DNA from: Methylobacterium sp. J-088
GTDB lineage: Bacteria > Pseudomonadota > Alphaproteobacteria > Rhizobiales > Beijerinckiaceae
DNA length: 64,000 bases
Assembly (NCBI RefSeq): GCF_022829295.1
Contig: NZ_JAKSYH010000248.1
Coordinates: forward strand, 52,829 to 116,828
Direction: 5' to 3'
Below the pieces are notes generated by a model, which did no database searches, was not told where the DNA came from, and saw nothing but the letters and a program-made list of their open reading frames with translations. Positions 1 through 9,084 of this stretch are shown here, one piece after another. Both the position numbers and the translations under genes were made by a program. Within the stretch, counting starts at the first letter, position 1. Each line of letters begins with the position of its first letter.

Positions 1-1504
1 TGTCGAGGGTGACGGCGTCGGGCTCCGGTCCGTAGCGCCAGATCCGGTCCGACTGGGAAACCGGCACCATCAGGATCGCGTCACCGGAAAAGCGCAGGCG
101 CAGGGCCTCGGAGGCCTCCTCGCCCTGGGTCGCCACCGGCTCCAGCCCCTCGAACACGCACAGGCCGCGGTCGCGGTCGACCGCGACGTCGCCGGGGCGC
201 AGATCGACCTCGCCCATCGGCAGGATCGCCCGGGCGCCCCCCGTGACCGCGGCATCCGGCCCGAACAAGTCCGCGGCGGCAATGACGGTCGCGCTCTGGT
301 CGGGTGCCCGGAAGCCGGCTCCCAGCGGCGCCTCCAGGGCGAGGACGTCCCCCGGGGCCGCCTTGGCGACGTCGGCCCAGGCATCGATCAGGCGGATCGG
401 GCGCTCGGCGATCTTGCCGGTCTGGCGCACCAAGCGTCGCAGCGGCTGGCGGCTGCCCGCCAGGACGATCACGTCGCCGGCCTTCAGCCGCTCGCGCAGC
501 AGCTTGGCGAAGGCGGTGCCCGGCCGACGCTCCCGGGCGAAGGATTGCAGCGTCAGCGGCTCGCCGGCCGCCGCGGTGGCGGCGATCCGGTCATGGGCCG
601 CCACGATGTCGCGCCATGCCTGCGGCGTGAGGTAGAGGCCCGCCCCGGCCTGCCCCCGGCCGCCGAGCCGGCCTCTTGCTTCCTCCATCTGCTCGAACAC
701 GGCGTCGATCCGGGCCTGCGTGCCGTCCTCGACGACGAGGCGGGCCGCCGGCACGTAGTCGAGCAGAGTGACGAGGCGCGGGTAGTAGCGCTCGAGCCGG
801 TGCTCCTGGCCGGTGAACGGCTCGAAGCTCTGCCCGGAGCCGGGCTCCAGGACGATCTCGGTCGCGGGATCGATCACGAGTTCGTCCGTCTCGGCGACCG
901 AGCGCTGCGAGATCGCATCGTAGGAGCGGATCGCGGTGACGCGGCCGTCCGCATGCTCGATCCGGCAGGGGCGCGGCGCTGCGGCCGGAAACACCTCCAC
1001 GGTGCGGCCCCGGACGGCGATCTCGCCGGGCTCGTCGACCCGCTCGTCCAAGATATAGCCGAGGCGCTTGAGGTCGGCCGTCGCCGCCGCGACGTCGAGG
1101 GGGTCGCCGACCCGAAGCGTCACACGGGCCGTCGCCCAGGTCTCCGGCGGGGGCACCCGCTGGATCAGGGCCGGGGCGGTCGTCAGCACGAAGGCGGGCA
1201 GCGCGTCCCGGTCGGTCAGCCAGCGCATCAGTGCGGCCCGGGCGCCCATGGTGGCCCGGGACGGCGAGGCGTGGTCGAAGGGCAGGCAATCCCATTCGGG
1301 GAAGATCGCGACCCGGGCCTCGGGATCGAGCGCCCTGAGCGTCGCGGCCAGCTCCTCCAAGCGGCGGCCGTCCCGGGCGACGTGGACGAGGGGCGCGGCC
1401 CCCGCCCCGTAGCCCAGGAGCGCCACCGCCAGGGCCCCCGTAGGCATCAGCGGCGCGTCCTCGACGCCCTGCTGCGCGCCCGGCTTCAACTTGCGATTGG
1501 CCAT
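1..1504 (-). CDS. Mfd-like transcription-repair coupling factor, N-terminal part (partial)
   Basis: The reading frame is open from an ATG at 1504 to the window edge, giving about 501 residues. The N-terminal portion matches the UvrB-like module of Mfd: a stretch reading VARDGRRLEELAATLRALDP is followed by FPEWDCLPFDHASPS, the usual Mfd 'FP.W..LP.D..SP' signature. Near the window edge the frame reads VPVSQSDRIWRYG, which resembles the CarD-like RNA polymerase interaction domain that precedes the helicase motor. Mfd removes RNA polymerase stalled at lesions and recruits UvrA. The helicase domains lie outside the window, so it cannot be told whether this is the housekeeping mfd or a shorter paralog. 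It is divergent from the histidine kinase gene at 1954. Confidence 0.72.
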   Translation of the reverse strand, partial: MANRKLKPGAQQGVEDAPLMPTGALAVALLGYGAGAAPLVHVARDGRRLEELAATLRALDPEARVAIFPEWDCLPFDHASPSRATMGARAALMRWLTDRDALPAFVLTTAPALIQRVPPPETWATARVTLRVGDPLDVAAATADLKRLGYILDERVDEPGEIAVRGRTVEVFPAAAPRPCRIEHADGRVTAIRSYDAISQRSVAETDELVIDPATEIVLEPGSGQSFEPFTGQEHRLERYYPRLVTLLDYVPAARLVVEDGTQARIDAVFEQMEEARGRLGGRGQAGAGLYLTPQAWRDIVAAHDRIAATAAAGEPLTLQSFARERRPGTAFAKLLRERLKAGDVIVLAGSRQPLRRLVRQTGKIAERPIRLIDAWADVAKAAPGDVLALEAPLGAGFRAPDQSATVIAAADLFGPDAAVTGGARAILPMGEVDLRPGDVAVDRDRGLCVFEGLEPVATQGEEASEALRLRFSGDAILMVPVSQSDRIWRYGPEPDAVTLD

Positions 1505-1953
1505 GCCGATCCGAATCCGTGTTCCTCGTGCCGCCAACGCAGCGTGGGCCGCCGGGGCTCCCGGGCGCGGCAATCCCGTCCACAGCGCGGATGTCGCGGA
1601 TCGGATTCGCGTCGGTCCGGAGGTGCAGGTGACATCACTCCGACAGAAGCGGCCGCTACGTCGACCCGACACCGGGCGGAGATCGGGGGCGAGAACACGG
1701 ATTCGTGAACATGACCCAGCACGATGCCGGTCGACACCCCGCGTCGCCACCACGCAGCGTGAGGGACGTCGATACAATTTAAGATTGCAAACCGCGGCGG
1801 AGCAATCAGGCGTGGCGGGGTGTCAGACCCGCATGGTGACGATCGCCGGTCGGGATCCGAACCGTTCGTTCGAGAGCTTATCCGCGCGCAAACCCTATGT
1901 TGGCCGTATCGCCGGAACTGCGTTGCATGGACTCGCTTGGGAGGGTCGAGGAC
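1505..1953. other. intergenic region between divergent mfd-like and histidine kinase genes
   Basis: About 450 bases between two divergent genes. It should contain both promoters. No gene, RNA or clear hairpin terminator was recognised; the middle part (about 1770-1900) is less GC-rich than the flanks. Confidence 0.4.
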
Positions 1954-4833
1954 GTGGGTTATGACCCCTCCGTGTCGCGGACCCAGACAATGCCCCGCTC
2001 GTCGGGTTTCGAGCCCCAGCATCCCCAGCGTCTGGCCGCCCTGCGCGCCTACGCCATCCTCGACACGCCTCCGGAACGGGCATTCGACGAGATCGTCGAG
2101 ATGGCCGCAAAGGCCTGCGGCACGCCGATGGCCCACATCACGTTCATCGACGCCGACCGGCAATGGATCAAGGCCGCGGTGGGCCACGCGCCGCGGGCGA
2201 TGCCGCTGGATTCCGGGTTCTGCACCGAGGCGCTGCGCGAAGACGGCATCCTGATGCTGCCCGATCTCGCGGCGGAGCCGGATCGCGCCGGCAATGCTCT
2301 TGTCACCGGGGAGCCGCACCTGCGCTTCTACGCGGGCGTCGCCCTGGTGACGCCCGATGGCTGGGCCATCGGGACGCTCTGCGTGCTGGATCAGGAGCCG
2401 CGCACCCTGACCGACCAGCAGGTCTTCATCCTGAGCGCGCTCGCCCGGGCGGTGATGGCGCAGCTGGAATCGCGCAGCGCCGAGGCCGCGCTACGCCGCA
2501 ACGAGGAGCGCCACCGCTCGCTGTTCGCCTTCCTCAATGCCGGCTTCTGCCTCGTGGAGATGATCTTCGCGGAGGACAACCGCGCGGTCGATTACCGCTT
2601 CCTGGAGGTCAATCCCGCCTTCGAGCATCTGGCCGGCCTGACCGACGTGGTCGGCCGCACGATGCGGGAGCTGGTGCCTGGCCACGAGCAGCACTGGTTC
2701 GACCTCTACGGGCAGGTCGTGCGGACCGGAGAGCCGGTCCGGTTCGAGCAGCCGATCGCAGGTCTCGGCCGCTGGTACGACGTGCACGCCTACCGGGTCG
2801 ACGGGCCGATGCGGAACCGCGTCGCGATCCTGTTCAACGACATCACCGAGCGCCGCCGGAGCGAGATGACCCTCCAGGCGCGGGAGGCCGAGTTGCGCCT
2901 CGTCGCGGACGCGATGCCGGTGCTGATTGCCTTCATCGACCGCAACCTCGTCTACCGGTTCGCCAACGCCGCCTACGAGACCTGGACGGGCCTGTCCGCC
3001 GCCCATGTGGTGGGGCGGACCGTGATCGACCTCCTCGGCCCCGAGGCGTTCGCGGCGCGGCGCTCCGCCATCGAGCGGGCGCTCGCCGGTCACGAGATCC
3101 GGCACGAATGGGTCTGGACCTTCCCGGATGGCGGGAGACGGACCGCCGACACGCGCTACCTCCCCCGCCGCGGGCCGGACGGGCAGGTCGATGGGTTCTA
3201 TGTGTTCGCCCACGACGTGTCCGAGCGGAAGCAGGTCGAGGACCTGCTCCAGTCGCGGGCGGAGCGCCTGGAGGCGCAGGTCGCCGCGCAGACCCGGGAC
3301 CGCGACCGGGTCTGGACGTTGTCGCCGGTGCTGAAGCTCGTCTCCGACCGGGACGGGCGGGTCCAGGCGGTGAACCCCTCTTGGACCCGTGCGCTCGGGT
3401 GGTCAGAGGCGGAGACCCTGGGCCGATCCGCCCTGGACTTCGTGGCGGAGCCTGAGCGCGAGGGCGCCCGGATCGCCCTGCGGCCGCTCTGCGAGGATCG
3501 ACGGGCCGAGGATGTGGAACTCGCCTGCGTGACCCATTCCGGCGACCGGCGCCGCGTGCTCTGGACGGTCGTTCCGGAGGACGGGCTGTTCTACGGGTTC
3601 GGGCGCGACATCACCGAGCAGCGCGAGGCCGAGGAGGCCCTGCGCCAATCGCAGAAGCTCGAGGCGATCGGCCAGCTCACCGGCGGCGTGGCGCACGACT
3701 TCAACAATCTCCTGACGATCATCCGCTCCTCCATGGAGTTCCTGCGCCGGCCCGACCTCGCGGAGGAGCGCAGGCGGCGCTACCTCGATGCGGTCTCCGA
3801 CACGGTCGACCGGGCCGCCAAGCTCACCGGGCAGCTCCTCGCCTTCGCCCGGCGGCAAGCGCTCACGCCGCAGGTGTTCGACATCTGCGCACGGCTGCGC
3901 AGCATCGCCGACATGCTCGATTCGGTGACCGGCGCGCGGATCAGCGTCACCATCGATCTCCCTGAGACGCCCCGCTACGTGCGCGCCGACGAGAGCCAGT
4001 TCGAGACGGCCCTGATCAACATGGCGGTCAACGCCCGGGACGCCATGGACGGGGAAGGCGGCCTGACCTTGCGTCTCGACGGCGACTGCCCGATGCCGCC
4101 GATCCGCGGCCACGCCGGCGCGCGCGGGCCGTTCGTGGCCGTCCGGGTCACCGATACGGGTACCGGCATCCCGGCTCCGGATCTCGGACGGATCTTCGAG
4201 CCGTTCTTCACCACCAAGGAGGTCGGCAAGGGGACCGGGCTCGGCCTCTCCCAGGTGATCGGATTCGCCAAGCAGTCGGGCGGCGACATCGACGTGGCGA
4301 GCGCGCTGGGCGGCGGGACCACCTTCACCCTCTACCTGCCGCAGATCGCAGCCCCCGCGGCGGTGACCGAGGCCGGCGGCGACGCGCAGCCGGAGAGGGA
4401 GACGGGGCCGCAGCGGGGCCTGTGCATCCTCGTGGTGGAGGACAATCTCGGGGTCGGCCGCTTCTGCACCCAGATCCTGGAGGATCTGGGCCATGCCCCG
4501 GTCTGGACGAAATCCGCCGAGGAGGCGCTGGCCGAACTCGACAGCACGCCGGATCGCTTCGACGTGGTGTTCTCGGACGTGGTGATGCCCGGCATGGGCG
4601 GCTTCGCGCTCGCCCGGCACCTGCAGACGACGCGGCCCGACCTGCCGGTGGTGCTGACCTCGGGCTACAGCCACATCCTGGCCACGGACGACGCCCATGG
4701 CTTCCCCCTGGTGCGCAAGCCGTACGCGGCCGAGCAACTCGCCCAGGTGTTGTACGAGGCGGCCAAGCGGCGCAGCCCGCTGAAGGCGCTGGCGGCGCGC
4801 CGCATCGCGGAGGAAGGCGTAGCGCGGGACTGA
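1954..4833 (+). CDS. GAF/PAS hybrid sensor histidine kinase with receiver domain
   Basis: About 959 residues with no membrane segment, so a cytoplasmic sensor. Domain order: GAF (about 25-175, ending ...GTLCVLDQEPR), three PAS/PAC units (about 185-300, 305-425, 450-560), HisKA with the phospho-acceptor in GGVAHDFNN (His 581), HATPase_c (N box NMAVNARDAMD, G boxes DTGTGIP and GKGTGLGL), then a receiver domain (VVEDN, acceptor Asp 875 in FSDVVMPGMGG, Lys in LVRKPY). It would autophosphorylate on His and pass phosphate to its own receiver. The start is ambiguous. The GTG at 1954 has GGGAGG nine bases upstream and is preferred; ATGs at 1897, 1927 and 1990 are alternatives, and the GAF homology begins only after 1990. 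No dedicated output regulator lies beside it. Signal unknown. Confidence 0.9.
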   Translation: MGYDPSVSRTQTMPRSSGFEPQHPQRLAALRAYAILDTPPERAFDEIVEMAAKACGTPMAHITFIDADRQWIKAAVGHAPRAMPLDSGFCTEALREDGILMLPDLAAEPDRAGNALVTGEPHLRFYAGVALVTPDGWAIGTLCVLDQEPRTLTDQQVFILSALARAVMAQLESRSAEAALRRNEERHRSLFAFLNAGFCLVEMIFAEDNRAVDYRFLEVNPAFEHLAGLTDVVGRTMRELVPGHEQHWFDLYGQVVRTGEPVRFEQPIAGLGRWYDVHAYRVDGPMRNRVAILFNDITERRRSEMTLQAREAELRLVADAMPVLIAFIDRNLVYRFANAAYETWTGLSAAHVVGRTVIDLLGPEAFAARRSAIERALAGHEIRHEWVWTFPDGGRRTADTRYLPRRGPDGQVDGFYVFAHDVSERKQVEDLLQSRAERLEAQVAAQTRDRDRVWTLSPVLKLVSDRDGRVQAVNPSWTRALGWSEAETLGRSALDFVAEPEREGARIALRPLCEDRRAEDVELACVTHSGDRRRVLWTVVPEDGLFYGFGRDITEQREAEEALRQSQKLEAIGQLTGGVAHDFNNLLTIIRSSMEFLRRPDLAEERRRRYLDAVSDTVDRAAKLTGQLLAFARRQALTPQVFDICARLRSIADMLDSVTGARISVTIDLPETPRYVRADESQFETALINMAVNARDAMDGEGGLTLRLDGDCPMPPIRGHAGARGPFVAVRVTDTGTGIPAPDLGRIFEPFFTTKEVGKGTGLGLSQVIGFAKQSGGDIDVASALGGGTTFTLYLPQIAAPAAVTEAGGDAQPERETGPQRGLCILVVEDNLGVGRFCTQILEDLGHAPVWTKSAEEALAELDSTPDRFDVVFSDVVMPGMGGFALARHLQTTRPDLPVVLTSGYSHILATDDAHGFPLVRKPYAAEQLAQVLYEAAKRRSPLKALAARRIAEEGVARD

Positions 4834-5429
4834 CGATTTTCGCGGCTCCCCCGGAGCCCCGGCGCGAGCCGCGCGCAGACGTTTTCCCCCAACTCGTAGC
4901 CCTCCAATCCTGGCCCGGCTGAGCCGCATCGTCGTTGATCCTTGTGTGCAGACGATCCGGGATGCTGCGTTTGCCGGGGCGGACGCGGTGCAGGTGGCGC
5001 TCAAGGCGCTTCGAGAGGCGGACATGCACCGTCGGCATCATTCTGCCGGATGATGCGGGGCCGAGACGGATTCTCCGGGAATTGCGCCAGTGCGCGCGCT
5101 GCGCGGCCTGCGTGCCGGACGCGGAGACTCGAACAAGGCGCGTTGGACGCAGTGGGCTTGAGCGAACGGGGAGCCGAGGCCCGACGGCAGGGGCGTTTTG
5201 TTGATCGGCACATTTTTTGTACGAGTATCGTCAGCGATTCGATCGCTCCTTAGCCAAGGAGTTCAATCTCTAATGGCAAGGACACAATACCATACGATTT
5301 AGACAACACCCATAGCAGAGACGAATTAAGATACGTGATGCTTAAAATGACAAATTGATAAACCGTCGAACAAATCCCATACAGTTCATTGAAATCTGAA
5401 TTCCGACGCAACGATCATGGGCCATAGAG
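4834..5429. other. intergenic region, AT-rich toward its right end
   Basis: About 600 bases. The first 350 are GC-rich with only short overlapping open frames of arginine-rich composition on both strands, which I do not believe. From about 5200 the sequence turns AT-rich and leads into the AT-rich methyltransferase gene. A short perfect hairpin (CTCCTT/AAGGAG, 5246-5261) has no T-run. Confidence 0.4.
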
Positions 5430-6266
5430 ATGCACCAGCACGGCGGGTTACTTCACATCGGCAGGCGATTTCTTAAGGCTTCCGCGAAGCCGCTCCTGGG
5501 CATGGCAGTTCGCGTTCCGGGAGTCAGACTCGCGCTGGTGTTGCTCGCTGATGGAAAATTGTCCCGTCGATCCTCTGCAAGGCACCCGTTCGATGTCGAA
5601 TATGGTGTTGAGACCAGCGGCTACATTCCAGGCTACGCCCTCACCCCGCAAGCCTCGAACGGCTATCTGGCCGCTCAACCAAGTGCCCTTCGCCGGACCT
5701 TCTCGCTTTTACCCGATGTCGAAAATCTTCACCTCATCGATCTCGGCTGCGGAAAAGGGCGCGCGATCCTCGTCGCAAGTGAATTCGGTTTTCGGTCCAT
5801 CACGGGCATAGAATACAATCCAATCCTCGCCGACATCGCGCGACAGAACATCAGGCACTATAGCCAACGCGCTCAAGCATCCCGGCAACCGGTCGTCATA
5901 ACTAAAGACGCGACAATCTTCGAACCACCGAAAGGCCCGATTGCAATCTTTATGTACAATCCGTTTCCGGCAGATCTGATGCAGAAAGTGATCAAAAACT
6001 TAGAGATGAGCCTGGCTCAAGATCCCAGGGATCTGTTCCTGATCCTCCTCAATCCCGTTGCCGCCCCTATGATAGATGGATCGCCGGCACTGGAGCGGTA
6101 TTTTGCGGAGCAGATGCGCTATAGCTCAGATGAAGCCGCCTACGGGTCGGACCCCGACGACACCGTGGTGATCTGGCGGAACCGAGGCAATCGACATCCT
6201 CGTCCCGCCAGCGATTACCAAGCCGCGGTGACCGTCCTGTCATCGATGCGTGCCGTGCTGCATTGA
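5430..6266 (+). CDS. class I SAM-dependent methyltransferase-like protein
   Basis: 278 residues. Motif I of Rossmann-fold methyltransferases is visible as IDLGCGKGR (about 108-116), followed by the acidic motif II region GIEYNPILADIARQN, and MYNPFP in the position usual for motif IV. The substrate cannot be read from sequence. Base composition is clearly less GC-rich than the surrounding genes, as are the upstream 200 bases and the converging neighbour, which suggests acquisition by transfer. The 3' end overlaps the 3' end of the convergent VirK-like gene by 27 bases. No clear Shine-Dalgarno precedes the ATG, so the start is only probable. Confidence 0.75.
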   Translation: MHQHGGLLHIGRRFLKASAKPLLGMAVRVPGVRLALVLLADGKLSRRSSARHPFDVEYGVETSGYIPGYALTPQASNGYLAAQPSALRRTFSLLPDVENLHLIDLGCGKGRAILVASEFGFRSITGIEYNPILADIARQNIRHYSQRAQASRQPVVITKDATIFEPPKGPIAIFMYNPFPADLMQKVIKNLEMSLAQDPRDLFLILLNPVAAPMIDGSPALERYFAEQMRYSSDEAAYGSDPDDTVVIWRNRGNRHPRPASDYQAAVTVLSSMRAVLH

Positions 6267-7181
6267 ACGAGGCAATGATCGTTCCGGATTAGCGACCGTC
6301 TGACTGTTGTCGTTCATGCGGGCCGCCAGTATGCGAGCCCGCGATATATTTCCCATGACCTGTTCCTTGAAAAGAATTTTGTCCCGTCGCTTGCGGCGGG
6401 TCCGCGAGGGATTGCTCGAGAACACCGGATCGCCCGGATCCTTTTCCAGGCTGGGATCCAAAAGGTATTGCCCTTCGTTCCCGGCGATGGCGTTGTTCGC
6501 GGCCCAGAATCCGCCATAATCCATCGTGACCAAAGTGGAATGACTAGATGCTGAATTAAACTCCGCTGAGTACCCTACGATCTGCTTAATTCCAGCCTCG
6601 ACGGCGAACGCTTTGCAGGCCAGAAATAGCATATCAGCCGGAGATATCTCACGATTTGATTTTGAGACTTCTCTAAGGATTGACGCCGTATTGGGTCGGC
6701 CTTGCAACCCACCGATGACAAGCACCAATTTTTTCCTAATCCCGACGAGATCGCCGCGACAAACCACAAAACTCAAGGTACAGATCGAAACATCTCGGAC
6801 CTGGAAAACGAATTCAAGTTCGCCTTCAAGTGGCGCCAGAGATGCTTTCCGAAGTACGATGCACTGATCACCCCCCGGATTCTTCCACAGCACGGTATTG
6901 TCTTCCACGACCAGAGTTGTGCAATCACGCATCCATTCGTGGTGGCTATATATGATCTCCCTCCTCGTGCACGTATCGAGATTGAGGGCTATATATTCGT
7001 CTAAGTATTTGCGGGCATTCACACCAGTAAAGCGGAAATACGGAACTTTATCGTTTTTGTATACAATATTAACTAATTTAACGTGTTCACGAAGCTGCTT
7101 CATCACGTAAATGATTTTACCAAGACGCTTTATAAGCAGATTCAACTGAATCTTACGGTCAACGAATATCATGTCGCTCAC
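6240..7181 (-). CDS. VirK/YbjX family protein (DUF535)
   Basis: 313 residues. The central and C-terminal parts match the DUF535/VirK/YbjX pattern: a beta-rich EGELEFVFQ segment, the family hallmark VIGGLQGR, PADMLFLACKAFA, a DYGGFW segment and a basic C-terminal RKRRDKILF helix. Relatives (Shigella VirK, Salmonella/E. coli YbjX) are linked to virulence, envelope stress and antimicrobial-peptide resistance, but no biochemical activity is firmly known. The start is GTG at 7181 or ATG at 7172. Composition is AT-rich with atypical codons for this genome. It converges on and overlaps the methyltransferase gene; together they look like a transferred pair. Confidence 0.8.
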   Translation of the reverse strand: MSDMIFVDRKIQLNLLIKRLGKIIYVMKQLREHVKLVNIVYKNDKVPYFRFTGVNARKYLDEYIALNLDTCTRREIIYSHHEWMRDCTTLVVEDNTVLWKNPGGDQCIVLRKASLAPLEGELEFVFQVRDVSICTLSFVVCRGDLVGIRKKLVLVIGGLQGRPNTASILREVSKSNREISPADMLFLACKAFAVEAGIKQIVGYSAEFNSASSHSTLVTMDYGGFWAANNAIAGNEGQYLLDPSLEKDPGDPVFSSNPSRTRRKRRDKILFKEQVMGNISRARILAARMNDNSQTVANPERSLPRSMQHGTHR

Positions 7182-7346
7182 TCGTTGCGGCCCATGAAAC
7201 CTGACGTATGGCGATAAATCTCACGCTGCGCCAGATGGAATGTGGCGGTGTGTGCAATATATTCAGCGGGCTTCCGCGGAGCGGAGGGGACGAGCGACCA
7301 CGACGGTCTCTTCGGCCGGAGGCAGCGCCCTGCTCTTGGGCCTGTT

Positions 7347-7379
7347 CACACGCGTGGGCTGGGCCTGTTCACGCGTGTG
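7347..7379. repeat. inverted repeat CACACGCGTG/CACGCGTGTG inside a direct repeat
   Basis: The 10-mer CACACGCGTG (7347-7356) is repeated in inverted orientation as CACGCGTGTG (7370-7379). Both sit in a duplicated context beginning GGGCCTGTTCAC (7338 and 7361). This could be a dimeric protein-binding site or the stem of an RNA hairpin; no adjacent gene makes the choice. Confidence 0.5.
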
Positions 7380-7786
7380 AGCGCGGCAAACACACCGGCT
7401 GCGCCATGTCGTGACTGTCTTCGTGTGCAGGTCGTGTCAGACGCCTATCGGCCACGCGCGCAAAGCGGCTCGTAGTTCGCCGCGCTTAAATGAGGAACGC
7501 GTCCTCGTACGGGCGCTACGCCTGACTGACGACTCAGCGCAGATCATGCGCCGGGACGGCACACCGACCCTTCAGCGGACTGTGCAGCGCCGCCCGTGAC
7601 GCAGACCCCTTCCAAGTCCGGCGGTCCGCCGGCGCTACATGCTCCCCCGGCAGACGGAAAGATTCGCCTGCCGGCCTCGCGCAAGGGTTGGAGAGTTCGC
7701 GTCAACCAAGCTCCGTGACGTGCACCATTCGGTTCGGAACAACGCCGTCCCCTCTCGGGTTGATGCAGTGCAGCACAACGACGGCG

Positions 7787-7861
7787 TCGGCGTGCTGCTG
7801 CCCATCGTGGGCGTTTCCTCCCTAGACTTCGGACCGTTCTCTGCGAACGGTCCTTTTTTTT
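7787..7861 (+). ncRNA. candidate MmgR-type (alpha-r8) small RNA
   Basis: Architecture in order: a small hairpin GCCC-ATCGT-GGGC (7800-7812), the single-stranded 10-mer TTTCCTCCCT (7814-7823), a short AGACTTC linker, then a perfect 9-bp terminator stem with a run of T. From memory of the literature, the alpha-r8 family of alphaproteobacterial trans-acting sRNAs (type member MmgR of Sinorhizobium meliloti, which limits polyhydroxybutyrate granule accumulation) carries just this conserved unpaired 10-mer between two hairpins and is about 75-80 nt long. The 5' end is estimated from that length; no promoter was identified confidently. The anti-Shine-Dalgarno-like CCUCC stretch would pair with ribosome binding sites of targets. 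Confidence 0.6.
7831..7861 (+). terminator. Rho-independent terminator
   Basis: Perfect 9-bp stem GGACCGTTC / GAACGGTCC (7831-7839 and 7845-7853), loop TCTGC, followed by eight T residues. It is the clearest intrinsic terminator in the window and ends the candidate sRNA. Confidence 0.85.
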
Positions 7862-7942
7862 GGCCTGTTCGAGCCAACGCGGGCTGCGGCGGCAGGTACT
7901 CAAGTAATCCTTATCGTCTACCGGCCGTCCCCGGGACCTGGC

Positions 7943-8947
7943 TCACGCCTCCAGGGCGAGCAGCGCGAAGGTCGCGAGCCAATGCTCGCCCATGTAGTCG
8001 CCCGCTACGTGCGGAAGCCCCGCCGCGAGGTGTGCCTCGGCGGCTGCTATCAGGACCGGCCGGCGGCGATCCTCCGAAGCGAGGGCGGAGGCGAGCGCCC
8101 GGAAGCACCACGCCCGGCTGAGGTTCAGCCCGTCGAGATGGGCGATCTTGCCGTCGCTGCGGTCGGTGACGGCGGCCAGGCGGAACAGGGTCACGGGCCG
8201 GCCCACCGCGAGATCGGGCAGGAACCGGTCGAACCAGGGCCCGAACCGCTCCGGCGGCAGCAGGCGGCGCATGCACTCGGCCTCGATCAGCGCGGAGGAC
8301 AGGAAGTCGCCGCCGCCCGGCTCGCCCCAGGCGGGGCATGCCTCGTCCGCCCCGTACCAGCGCTCGGCCTTGTGCAGCAGCAGGGCCCGGAGCGCCGCAT
8401 CGCCAGCTCCCTCGGCGTAGTCGGCGGCCAAGCGCAGCGCGAAGGCGGTGTTGAAATGGGTCCCGACCCGCACCGGGTAGGCGGCCAGCGGCAGGAAATC
8501 CTGGAACCGCCGGACCACGATCCCGGCGAGCGGCGCGAGCGCCTCGGCCCAGCGGGGCTCGGCCAAGCGGGCGAGTTCGTCGGCAAGCTTCAGGAGCCAT
8601 GCCCAGCCATAGGGCCGCTCGAAGCCCCGGGCCGTCGGCCGACCGAGATAGGCGCATTCCCCGGCGACCTTATCGGGGGTGAGCTGGGCATCAAAATGGG
8701 CGCGGATCGCCCCGGCCTGCGTGCCGTCCGGGAACAGGCGCAGCACGCGGGCGAGCAGCCACGTTCCGTGGACGCAGGAATGCCAATCGTAGCTACCGTA
8801 GAAGACCGGGTGCAGCGCGGCGGGGGTGTGCGCGTCCTCGGGGCCGTCCAGGACATGGCCCGGCTTGTTCGGGTATTCCTGGGTCACGTGCCCGAGAGCG
8901 ATGCCGGCGAAGCGGGCGGCGATCTCCGGGGTAAGGGCAGGCGCCAT
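7943..8947 (-). CDS. DUF2891 family protein
   Basis: 334 residues from an ATG at 8947. The sequence matches the DUF2891 family: an N-terminal EYPNKPGHV segment, FYGSYDWHSCVHGTWLL, ERPYGWAWLLKL, a central GTHFNTAF and a C-terminal GDYMGEHWLATFALLAL. The fold looks like an all-helical (alpha/alpha barrel-like) protein with conserved His, Trp and Glu residues in pocket-type motifs, which suggests an enzyme, but no activity is established for the family that I can name. There is no signal peptide. Genes on either side are divergent or separate, so there is no operon context. Confidence 0.8.
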   Translation of the reverse strand: MAPALTPEIAARFAGIALGHVTQEYPNKPGHVLDGPEDAHTPAALHPVFYGSYDWHSCVHGTWLLARVLRLFPDGTQAGAIRAHFDAQLTPDKVAGECAYLGRPTARGFERPYGWAWLLKLADELARLAEPRWAEALAPLAGIVVRRFQDFLPLAAYPVRVGTHFNTAFALRLAADYAEGAGDAALRALLLHKAERWYGADEACPAWGEPGGGDFLSSALIEAECMRRLLPPERFGPWFDRFLPDLAVGRPVTLFRLAAVTDRSDGKIAHLDGLNLSRAWCFRALASALASEDRRRPVLIAAAEAHLAAGLPHVAGDYMGEHWLATFALLALEA

Positions 8948-9084
8948 CGGGGGCTCCGGGTTCGGGATGGGCTGGCATAGCTGCTTCGAAGCCCACCGTC
9001 AGGACATCGAGCCGCTTTGCCGGCGCACCGTCGGATCGGCTATCGATGCCCCGGGCCGCGCCGCCGGCCGCACCGGAAGCCACC

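Larger units (their letters stand above)
7182..7942. other. long intergenic region with inverted repeats and a candidate sRNA
   Basis: About 760 bases without a convincing protein gene; the open frames here are short, arginine-rich and mutually overlapping. It contains an inverted repeat at 7347-7379 and, near 7790-7861, a candidate small RNA ending in a strong intrinsic terminator (see separate entries). Confidence 0.5.

Noticed and set aside
545..1708. Long plus-strand open frame opposite the mfd-like gene
   Set aside because: It is antisense to a clear Mfd N-terminal domain and has the Arg/Gly/Pro-rich composition of shadow frames in GC-rich DNA.
3403..5025. 540-codon minus-strand frame opposite the histidine kinase
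   Set aside because: Antisense to intact HisKA, HATPase and receiver motifs; no recognisable domain.
4935..5253. Two overlapping plus-strand frames of 89 and 103 codons
   Set aside because: Arg/Cys-rich, mutually overlapping, no ribosome site, no domain.
5246..5261. CTCCTT/AAGGAG hairpin as terminator
   Set aside because: Six-base stem, no T-run, and no gene reading into it.
7639..8121. 160-codon plus-strand frame spanning the sRNA terminator
   Set aside because: It runs through a strong intrinsic terminator and then antisense to the DUF2891 gene.
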